A DNA stretch of 8,084 nucleotides from Bacteroidales bacterium UBA1217 (lineage in GTDB: Bacteria; Bacteroidota; Bacteroidia; Bacteroidales; P3): contig DBXH01000016.1 of assembly GCA_002309335.1 (NCBI GenBank), positions 1 through 8,084 on the forward strand, written 5' to 3'. The translations under genes were made by a program, and so were the position numbers. Below are positions 1-5,123 of this stretch, one piece after another. Within the stretch, counting starts at the first letter, position 1; each line of letters starts with the position of its first letter. The notes beneath the pieces are model-generated. The model saw only the letters and a list, made by a program, of their open reading frames with translations, ran no database searches and was not told where the DNA came from.

Positions 1-65
1 GTGCCGCAAAGCGGCGGGGTGTGTCCCGCTCTCCGTTCTCCGTTCTCCGTTTCCCCCTCTCCGTT
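1..65. repeat. Palindrome plus CTCCGTT heptamer repeat, window-edge copy
   Basis: Positions 1-24 contain a short hairpin (GCCGC / GCGGC around AAA) followed by GGGGTGTGT. Then come three exact CTCCGTT heptamers (31-51) and a fourth at 59-65 after TCCCCCT. The same hairpin-GGGGTGTGT-heptamer order occurs inside atpG at 6852-6916, in the same orientation on the plus strand. The unit is probably cut by the window edge, because the atpG copy has a further CCCCTCT/AGAGGGG hairpin on the side missing here. This intergenic copy shows that the element is a dispersed repeat and not part of atpG. Confidence 0.85.
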
Positions 66-77
66 CAAACGACGCTG

Positions 78-110
78 CAAAAATACACCCCAAATATCCC
101 CGTCTTCAAA
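78..110 (-). promoter_or_regulatory. Candidate leftward Bacteroidota promoter
   Basis: On the minus strand TTTG (110-107) is followed after 21 nt by TATTTTTG (85-78). This fits the Bacteroides-type sigma-70 consensus of a -33 TTTG and a -7 TAnnTTTG. Transcription would run left, through the palindrome/heptamer repeat, toward a gene outside the window. The match is good, but the region is AT-rich and no downstream gene is visible, so it stays a candidate. Confidence 0.4.
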
Positions 111-131
111 AATTGACCTGATATAAATCAT

Positions 132-171
132 TATGACACGATATTACACACAATGACACATTATGACACAA
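132..171. repeat. Four tandem 10-bp units (TATGACACNN type)
   Basis: Four consecutive decamers read TATGACACGA, TATTACACAC, AATGACACAT and TATGACACAA. The core ATGACAC starts at 133, 153 and 163, with a diverged ATTACAC at 143. A period of one helical turn would place identical faces on one side of the DNA, as in iterated protein-binding sites. It could equally be a short decaying microsatellite. Confidence 0.6.
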
Positions 172-235
172 TACAAACAGCGGCAAAAAACACCCCCTTT
201 ACGTGTCCTTTTTTCAAAAAACAATGCAATATCGA

Positions 236-262
236 TACCACGTAGTGGTTCTCTCTTAATAG
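236..262. repeat. 27-nt palindromic unit, copy 1
   Basis: The unit begins with TACCACGTAGTGGT, in which ACCAC and GTGGT pair across a GTA loop, and ends in CTCTTAATAG. It matches the second copy at 288-314 at 25 of 27 positions. The start-to-start distance is 52 nt. No transcription signal or gene explains it. Confidence 0.75.
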
Positions 263-287
263 AATCAGGAAAACAAGATGTACGATA

Positions 288-314
288 TACCACGTAGTGG
301 TTTCCTCTTAATAG
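288..314. repeat. 27-nt palindromic unit, copy 2
   Basis: This copy has the same orientation and the same ACCAC-GTA-GTGGT palindrome as the unit at 236-262, and differs only in the TTTCCTCTT versus TTCTCTCTT stretch. Two same-direction palindromic units 25 nt apart resemble a small array, but two copies are too few to call anything more. Confidence 0.75.
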
Positions 315-403
315 GCTATAACACCATTTTCAGATGCCACAAATTTAGAATTGTTTTATCTCTCAACTTTTACGATGATGCCGTAGACATTGGATAATGG
401 TAG

Positions 404-423
404 CCAGCCATTTCAATGGCTGG
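404..423. repeat. Near-perfect 20-bp palindrome
   Basis: CCAGCCATT pairs with AATGGCTGG around a 2-nt centre (TC). It lies about 150 nt upstream of the protease promoter region. It could be a dimeric-regulator operator or part of a palindromic repeat together with 445-462. There is no T-tract, so it is not a terminator. Confidence 0.6.
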
Positions 424-444
424 TAATGTAAGAACGCATAAACA

Positions 445-462
445 GCGTGCCTTTAGGTACGC
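445..462. repeat. Palindrome GCGTGCCT / AGGTACGC
   Basis: Two 8-nt arms pair with one G-T or A-C type mismatch around TT. It sits 21 nt after the palindrome at 404-423. The pair could form two adjacent hairpins in a leader or be a remnant of a palindromic repeat element. Confidence 0.45.
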
Positions 463-530
463 GACCTACTCCTACAGTCTGCGCGGCGGCGTTCCCGTCT
501 CACCCAAAACAATTCCTAAACAAAAACTCC

Positions 531-560
531 TGCATAATACGTTTTTTTCGTATTTTTGCA
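531..560 (+). promoter_or_regulatory. Promoter -7 element within a hairpin, C10 protease gene
   Basis: TATTTTTG at 551-558 matches the Bacteroidota -7 consensus TAnnTTTG and would start a transcript about 20 nt before the ATG at 584. No clear -33 TTTG is visible at the expected distance. The element is the right arm of an inverted repeat: AATACG (536-541) pairs with CGTATT (549-554) around seven T residues, and TGCA occurs on both outer flanks. Its position argues against translation starting at the upstream in-frame ATG at 416. Confidence 0.45.
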
Positions 561-583
561 TCATAATCAAACATTTGTTTCTT

Positions 584-2692
584 ATGAAAAAACGCATCTT
601 ACTATTTGCTTTTCTGATACTTGCATCAGCATCGACCTTTGCAACGCCTGTCGATTCGACCACCGCTCGCAAGGCTGCCATACAGTTTTTGCATTCATTC
701 GGAATGAAAAACGACGACAGAAGCCTTACCGACATCAGCAGCAAAGTGCAGTTATCCAACCTGTATATCTTTGACATTGATGAAGGAAGAGGTTTTATCG
801 TTATTGCCGGCGACGATAACACCGAGCCCGTGCTTGCCTATTCATTCTCAAACAGTTTCCCTACAACAGGTTTGCCCGCACATATTTATTCGTGGTACAA
901 AGGCTACGAACTCGAGGTCGAGATGAACCGCAGCGCCGCCAAATCGCAGTCAGTCAAAGAGCAATGGGAAGATCTGCTGGAGGGTCGTGTCGACAACAGG
1001 TCAAAATATATCATTTCGCCAATGCTCAATACCACCTGGAACCAATCTCCATACTATAATGCACTATGCCCCTACGACAGCGCTGCAGGCGACAGACCTC
1101 CTTGCGGCTGCACCGCAACAGCTACAGCCCAGATTATGAAAGCCTTCAACCATCCCGCCACCGGATACGGCACAGGCTCTTATACTCACGAGAACTATGG
1201 TTTCCTTTCGGCCGACTACGGTGCCACGACCTATCTCTGGGACTCGATGCCGGCAGAACTCAACGGCTCCAGTTCAGAGGCACAGGTCAATGCCGTTGCC
1301 GAACTGATATACCATATCGGCGTAGCAGTACATATGGGTTACACCCTCCAAGGCAGCGGCGGCAAGACGGCAAGCTATGGCTACGGCGGCGACGCAGCCT
1401 CGGAGAATGCCTTTAAATACAACTTCAAATACAGCCCCTACGTATGGACAGCGTTCCGCATAGATTACTCCGACAACGACTGGAGAGATCTGATGATTAA
1501 TGAGTTGAAAGCCGGACGACCGATATTGTATGCCGGCTATGACGAGGTGCAATCGGGTCACGCATTTGTGCTCGACGGCTACAACAGTGCCGCCAAACGA
1601 TTCCATATCAACTGGGGCTGGGGTGGCTCCTGCGACGGCAATTACCAATTGTTCAACCTTAATCCAGTATCATCCACCGGTATGCCAACGGCATATCATT
1701 TCGACCTGTTCGCCACCGCCACGATAGGCATTGAGCCTTTCAGTCAGTTCGGCGAAGCCCTCACCACCGTCACCACCGCCGTTGAGGGCGACGGTACTGT
1801 GACTGGCGCCGGCACCTACAATTTCGGCGACACAATCACGATGTACGCTACGGCCAACAATCACCACACCCGCTTTGTGCAGTGGAGCGACGGCTGCCGC
1901 TACAACCCACGCTCTACTGTCGCCACTGGTGGCAGTGTCTCCTTCACAGCTCAGTTCGCACCCGTTGGTGGCGACACCGTCCGCTACCACACCACCGACA
2001 ATGCTATGAACCGCGCGGCCAATATCCCTTACGGTCTTGGATGCGACTCGGTATGGGGCATCCGCATCCCCGCCGAAGCCATCTGCAGCGGCGCCCAGCT
2101 CAACGCGGTACGCTTTATGGGACGCTATGCCGGCACTCACACCCTTACGCTCTATACCGGCACCGACAGCCCTGAGAATGCAATTTATTCCGCCACATTC
2201 TTCGACACTCTCGCCTACCCCTTCACCTGGTACCAGCACGACCTGCCGTCGCCTCTGACCATCGCCGACGATCAGTCGCTATGGATTGTGCTGAAATGCA
2301 CCGATGTCGACACGCCGGGTGTCTTCTCCATCTATGGCGGCAACACCTACAGTATGCTTTCGGGTGAGAATCTTACCGAGATGGGCGACCAGTGGAAATT
2401 CAGCTGGATGATTGAAGGCCTCTTCTCTGGCAACGTCGGAATCAATGAAAATTCAATGTTCAATGTTCATTTCTCTATTTCCCCCAACCCCGCCGCCGAC
2501 CGCATAACCCTGCGTGGCCTGCCGGAGAATGCGACCATTGACATTGTCGACATCAACGGCCGCAAAGCCTACTCCACGCGTACCGCTGGCAACGAGTTGA
2601 CCATCGCCGACGCGCACCTCACCCCGGGCATCTACCTCGTCCGCGTCACAAGCGACAAAGGCATCGGCACACAACGCCTGGTGGTGAAATAA
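584..2692 (+). CDS. Secreted C10-family (streptopain-like) cysteine protease with T9SS C-terminal domain
   Basis: 702 aa. A signal peptide is clear (MKKR then a hydrophobic run, likely cleaved after STFA near residue 20). An inhibitory Spi-type prodomain covers roughly 22-120. The C10 catalytic domain (about 145-362) shows GCTATATAQ with nucleophile Cys176, SGHAF with His326, and HINWGWGG with Asn343/Trp344, so it appears active. Residues about 393-460 resemble a Gly-rich bacterial beta-repeat (FVQWSDG motif), then a beta-rich module of unknown role, then a type IX secretion sorting domain (SPNPAADR near 633 to GTQRLVVK at the end). Family knowledge predicts a zymogen exported by Sec, moved across the outer membrane by T9SS and acting on extracellular proteins. 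The start at 584 was chosen because the signal peptide begins there and a promoter-like element lies just before it; the frame is open back to 416. Its last 52 nt recur at 3802-3853. Confidence 0.93.
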   Translation: MKKRILLFAFLILASASTFATPVDSTTARKAAIQFLHSFGMKNDDRSLTDISSKVQLSNLYIFDIDEGRGFIVIAGDDNTEPVLAYSFSNSFPTTGLPAHIYSWYKGYELEVEMNRSAAKSQSVKEQWEDLLEGRVDNRSKYIISPMLNTTWNQSPYYNALCPYDSAAGDRPPCGCTATATAQIMKAFNHPATGYGTGSYTHENYGFLSADYGATTYLWDSMPAELNGSSSEAQVNAVAELIYHIGVAVHMGYTLQGSGGKTASYGYGGDAASENAFKYNFKYSPYVWTAFRIDYSDNDWRDLMINELKAGRPILYAGYDEVQSGHAFVLDGYNSAAKRFHINWGWGGSCDGNYQLFNLNPVSSTGMPTAYHFDLFATATIGIEPFSQFGEALTTVTTAVEGDGTVTGAGTYNFGDTITMYATANNHHTRFVQWSDGCRYNPRSTVATGGSVSFTAQFAPVGGDTVRYHTTDNAMNRAANIPYGLGCDSVWGIRIPAEAICSGAQLNAVRFMGRYAGTHTLTLYTGTDSPENAIYSATFFDTLAYPFTWYQHDLPSPLTIADDQSLWIVLKCTDVDTPGVFSIYGGNTYSMLSGENLTEMGDQWKFSWMIEGLFSGNVGINENSMFNVHFSISPNPAADRITLRGLPENATIDIVDINGRKAYSTRTAGNELTIADAHLTPGIYLVRVTSDKGIGTQRLVVK
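2641..2692 (+). repeat. Direct repeat, copy 1: 3' end of the T9SS-domain coding sequence
   Basis: These are the last 17 codons plus the stop of the protease gene. They match 3802-3853 at 51 of 52 positions. The single difference (A at 2650, C at 3811) falls in the third base of a Thr codon. Homology stops sharply at both ends, right after the stop codon on one side. Confidence 0.95.
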
Positions 2693-2710
2693 CAATATAG
2701 GACAGAAGCG

Positions 2711-3694
2711 ATGAAACACGATATTTTTATAAGCTACAGCCGCAAGAATATAACACGGGTCACTGAGATAAAACGACAAATTGACAACGTCACCAGCACC
2801 GAATGCTGGATTGACCTGAAAGGCATTGAAAGCGGCTCGGAGCAGTTCATCAATGACATCATAGGAGGCATTGACAGTTGCAAGGTTTTCCTTTTTATGT
2901 TGAGCGAAGAGTCGCAGCAATCGGAGTATGCCCTGCTTGAACTAAACTACGCAAAACTCAACAACAAGCACGTTGTTTTGGTCAATATCGACGACTGCCA
3001 AATGAAAGGCGCATTTCTTTTCAAATACAGCCTTACCGACACCATTGCCTGGAGCAACCTGCACCAACGCGACAAGCTGTTGCGAGACCTGTCAAGATGG
3101 ATTGGCGGCAAGACCATAAGTTCACAACAGCCTTTATCTACTGTCGACCCATTGAGAGAGCTGGAAGAGCGTCTTGCCCGACTGGACAAAGAGGTCGGGG
3201 AACTGCATCCGCATAGCGACAAAGACGGCCATTTTATTGGTTATTCTGATAAAAATGGCTATATTGTCATCCGTGGGGATTGGACCCGTGGATATGGTTT
3301 TCACGAAGGCCTTGCACTGATATGGGACAGGAATTACAAATATGGGTTTATTGACAAAAGCGGGCATTTCGTCATTCCCAGTAAATGGAAAAGTGCGTGG
3401 TCTTTCCATAACGGCATTGCATTTGTGAAGAATGACAACAATGAATGGGGCATTATTGACAAATGTGGACGCATTGTTGTCCGTTGCCAATGGAAGGGAG
3501 TGAGCGACTACTCGGAAGGTTTAGCCAAAGTAACTGATTTTAACAACAAAAAAGGCTACATAGACGAACGAGGACGAGTTGTCATTCCCTTGAAATGGTC
3601 TACTGTGGGCAACTTCAAAAACGGGATAGCCACAGTTGGCGATGCGTCTGGCAAGTGTTACAAGATAGACAAAACCGGCAGAATTGTAGGCTGA
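2711..3694 (+). CDS. TIR domain - coiled coil - WG-repeat protein
   Basis: 327 aa, no signal peptide, so cytoplasmic. Residues 1-135 form a TIR domain of the bacterial (TIR_2) type: DIFISYSRKN at 4-13 is box 1, and SEYALLEL places the expected NADase glutamate at Glu77. Residues about 146-165 (LRELEERLARLDKEVGEL) are predicted coiled coil. From about 180 the protein repeats every 35 residues with the WG-repeat pattern (D-K-x-G-x-x-V-I, W, F-x-x-G-x-A): units near 180, 215, 250 and 285, and a partial one at 320 (DKTGRIVG). Bacterial TIR domains commonly degrade NAD+ and act in anti-phage defence; WG repeats are poorly understood and could serve as sensor or binding surface. It starts 18 nt after the protease stop, so co-transcription is possible, yet the functions do not obviously match. 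GC looks lower than in the protease. Architecture is secure, role inferred. Confidence 0.88.
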   Translation: MKHDIFISYSRKNITRVTEIKRQIDNVTSTECWIDLKGIESGSEQFINDIIGGIDSCKVFLFMLSEESQQSEYALLELNYAKLNNKHVVLVNIDDCQMKGAFLFKYSLTDTIAWSNLHQRDKLLRDLSRWIGGKTISSQQPLSTVDPLRELEERLARLDKEVGELHPHSDKDGHFIGYSDKNGYIVIRGDWTRGYGFHEGLALIWDRNYKYGFIDKSGHFVIPSKWKSAWSFHNGIAFVKNDNNEWGIIDKCGRIVVRCQWKGVSDYSEGLAKVTDFNNKKGYIDERGRVVIPLKWSTVGNFKNGIATVGDASGKCYKIDKTGRIVG

Positions 3695-3801
3695 AACAGC
3701 ACAAGGATATATACGTACAGGATGTACGACACAACTGTGGTGACCTCAAACTCTGGGTCACGACCATACGGATAGCGACATCTGACAGTATGGCAAATGC
3801 A
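3695..3801 (+). other. Spacer after the TIR gene with two small hairpins
   Basis: This segment lies between the TIR stop codon and the second direct repeat. CGTAC/GTACG flank a 5-nt loop near 3714-3728, and GTGACC (3740-3745) pairs with GGTCAC (3756-3761). Neither hairpin is followed by a T-tract. The frame that would continue into the repeated T9SS end is closed by a TAG at 3773-3775. No homology to the upstream protease domains was seen, so this is not simply a decayed second protease. Confidence 0.5.
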
Positions 3802-3853
3802 CCGCGTCACCAGCGACAAAGGCATCGGCACACAACGCCTGGTGGTGAAATAA
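3802..3853 (+). repeat. Direct repeat, copy 2: orphan T9SS-domain 3' end
   Basis: 52 nt identical to the protease 3' end except one synonymous base. It reads RVTSDKGIGTQRLVVK and a TAA stop in the same codon phase, but no open frame leads into it beyond a possible ATG at 3797. With copy 1 it brackets a unit of 1161 nt (repeat start to repeat start) that contains the whole TIR-WG gene. Confidence 0.95.
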
Positions 3854-3884
3854 TTAACACGGATCAATAATCTTGATAATCTTC

Positions 3885-3940
3885 TGTGACGGAGCGCAGC
3901 TCCGCCACGACTAAACACAACAGAACATCCGCCGCGACGA
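3885..3940 (+). repeat. Palindromic repeat, left inverted copy
   Basis: GTGACGGAGC (3886-3895) and GCTCCGCCAC (3899-3908) form a 10-bp stem with one mismatch around a 3-nt loop. The tail contains AACAGAACATCCGC. The reverse complement of 4669-4715 shows the same order: a GTGGCGGA...TCCGCCAC stem, then ACAACGGAACATCCGC. The left copy has about 9 extra nt (around CTAAACAC) between stem and tail. No T-tract follows. Confidence 0.75.
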
Positions 3941-3952
3941 GACAGTGCCAAA

Positions 3953-4588
3953 TTATTTGTCAGAGATGAATTCTTTGTAATAATTTGCTTTAATTGAGTC
4001 TTTATACTGAAAAGGATATTTCCCACAAAAAAAATCATACAGTTTTTTAGCGACGGGTATAGACTTGGAAAAGTCAAAATATTTTTCATAAAATCTTATC
4101 ATCGTGGCGGCGTAAGAATCATCTGTGTTGAATGTTAAATAGTCAAAAATAATATTGGCACAAGTCAAATAACCTGTATAATAGGAATGTTTTTCTGCTA
4201 AAAAATCCGTTATACAAATTAATATGTCCATTTCATTTCTAGGAATGCATTGTGAATTGGAATAAAAATAGTGGAGACATAGTATTTTATAGGCATCAAT
4301 GTTGCCTCTCTTTATTTCACAATATATTTCCTTTATTTCATTTTCAGATAAATACACAGGACCAAAATCATCTCTATTCTCAAAGTCAAAATGTAAGGTG
4401 TCATTAATCGGGTCCTTCAAATAGAAATAGTCGCAAGGGTTATTGTGGTTAATGTCGTAAACTATGCAAGTGTCTTGAAAACCACTGCTGTCGTGAGTTT
4501 CAGATGCTTTTATTATACAAGATTGACAAAAAGTCATTCCTATAATTAGCAACAATCGTGTTTTATTAAAAAAAATAAAATGGTTCAT
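3953..4588 (-). CDS. Exported Cys-rich protein of unknown function
   Basis: 211 aa, not recognised. The N-terminus (basic, then a hydrophobic stretch at about 12-20) is a signal sequence. Cys21 and Cys24 just after it could be lipidated, but there is no canonical lipobox. The mature part is acidic and aromatic-rich. From residue 80 it looks helical, with a GNIDAYKILCLHYFYS stretch (95-110) that resembles a TPR/Sel1-type helix. Ten cysteines in 211 residues is high and would suit disulphides in a periplasmic protein. The gene is clearly more AT-rich than its neighbours and is flanked by inverted palindromic repeats, which suggests acquisition. No promoter or Shine-Dalgarno sequence is obvious. 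It converges with the TIR gene. That it encodes a protein is likely; function is unknown. Confidence 0.7.
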   Translation of the reverse strand: MNHFIFFNKTRLLLIIGMTFCQSCIIKASETHDSSGFQDTCIVYDINHNNPCDYFYLKDPINDTLHFDFENRDDFGPVYLSENEIKEIYCEIKRGNIDAYKILCLHYFYSNSQCIPRNEMDILICITDFLAEKHSYYTGYLTCANIIFDYLTFNTDDSYAATMIRFYEKYFDFSKSIPVAKKLYDFFCGKYPFQYKDSIKANYYKEFISDK

Positions 4589-4595
4589 TGGATAA

Positions 4596-4673
4596 TTATT
4601 GTAGATTCAATTCGGGTAATAGAATTTGATTGTCAGGATGTTTGGCATTATAGACTTCAACTTTTTTTCCGTC
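4596..4673 (-). pseudogene. Possible C-terminal remnant of a small gene, cut by the palindromic repeat
   Basis: On the minus strand the frame reading KKVEVYNAKHPDNQILLP and a few more residues to a TAG at 4596-4598 has the composition of a real soluble protein. Its upstream continuation enters the palindromic repeat at 4669-4715 and then overlaps the neighbouring membrane-protein gene in another frame, so the only available start (4781) is unconvincing. It may be the tail of a gene disrupted when the repeat inserted. It ends 7 nt before the ATG of the next gene. The evidence is composition only. Confidence 0.25.
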
Positions 4674-4715
4674 ACAGCGGATGTTCCGTTGTGGCGGAGC
4701 ATAGATCCGCCACAA
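4669..4715 (-). repeat. Palindromic repeat, right inverted copy
   Basis: On the plus strand TTGTGGCGGA (4689-4698) pairs perfectly with TCCGCCACAA (4706-4715) around a 7-nt loop. On the minus strand the hairpin is followed by a CGGAACATCCGC tail, as in the copy at 3885-3940. Neither strand has a T-tract directly after the stem, so it is better read as a REP-like repeat than as an intrinsic terminator, although it lies just downstream of the 4724-5116 gene. Confidence 0.75.
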
Positions 4716-4723
4716 TAAAATAA

Positions 4724-5116
4724 TTAAGAAACAACCACACTCAAAAAGATTAGCGCAAAAGGGCCCAGCACAAACGCCCAAAAGCGGACTAAACGCAATA
4801 CAGGATGTTCTTTCTTATATTGCTCATAACGTTCTTGCAGCGACTTGCGTTGTTCCTTCGAACCGTTGCGTTTGAAGAATACTAACAGCAGGATAGCATA
4901 GAATGCTATCGCTATCAGAAGAGCGTATATGTTCAATGGCCAAATACCGGCAACCGAACAGACAAACAGTATATCAAACAAATAGAAGAACAGAAAGCCC
5001 ACAATGAAACTGTTGGCTTGAAAATAAGGGTCTTTTATTCCGCCGAAGAAAAGTGTCTCCGGGGAACGCTCCCAGGCACGATAAACTATGCACCAGCTCA
5101 GATCCAGTATGTTCAT
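4724..5116 (-). CDS. Small integral membrane protein, function unknown
   Basis: 130 aa. Three hydrophobic segments are visible at about 36-57, 60-81 and 110-129. A strongly charged stretch lies between the second and third (KRNGSKEQRKSLQERYEQYK region, 82-108), which is probably cytoplasmic and helical. The family is not recognised. The start codon lies 7 nt after the transporter stop codon, so the two are very likely translated from one message, and the protein may be an accessory of that transporter or just a passenger. The N-terminal 30 residues (WCIVYRAWERSPETLFFGG) precede the first membrane segment and do not look like a signal peptide. Confidence 0.75.
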   Translation of the reverse strand: MNILDLSWCIVYRAWERSPETLFFGGIKDPYFQANSFIVGFLFFYLFDILFVCSVAGIWPLNIYALLIAIAFYAILLLVFFKRNGSKEQRKSLQERYEQYKKEHPVLRLVRFWAFVLGPFALIFLSVVVS

Positions 5117-5123
5117 AGAACAA

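Larger units (their letters stand above)
1..583. other. Gene-free, repeat-rich region upstream of the C10 protease
   Basis: No coding region is supported here. The plus-strand reading frame is open from 416, but its first 56 codons have no signal-peptide or domain character and run through two palindromes and a promoter-like element, so they are treated as untranslated. The stretch holds, in order, a palindrome/heptamer repeat (1-65), a leftward promoter candidate (78-110), a 10-bp periodic repeat (132-171), two copies of a 27-nt palindromic unit (236-262 and 288-314), two further palindromes (404-423 and 445-462) and the promoter/hairpin of the protease (531-560). Between these it is AT-rich with nothing recognised. 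Confidence 0.7.

Noticed and set aside
1..314. CRISPR array
   Set aside because: Repeats are of different families, have only two to four copies, and lack regular unique spacers; no cas genes are present.
416..583. Upstream in-frame ATG giving the protease 56 extra residues
   Set aside because: A clean signal peptide begins at 584, a promoter-like TATTTTTG lies at 551-558, and the extra residues cover palindromes and look non-coding.
2641..3853. Transposon target-site duplication as the source of the 52-bp repeats
   Set aside because: 52 bp is far longer than normal target duplications, and the repeat is exactly a coding 3' end, which fits homologous or site-specific integration better.
3595..3870. 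91-aa plus-strand reading frame covering copy 2 of the direct repeat
   Set aside because: It starts inside the TIR-WG gene in another frame and reads copy 2 in a different frame from the T9SS domain.
3953..4588. Calling the orphan protein a lipoprotein
   Set aside because: Cys21 and Cys24 follow the hydrophobic stretch, but the residues before them do not form a convincing lipobox.
4689..4715. GTGGCGGA/TCCGCCAC hairpin as intrinsic terminator of the 4724-5116 gene
   Set aside because: No T-tract follows on the minus strand, and the hairpin belongs to a repeat with a conserved tail found again at 3885-3940.
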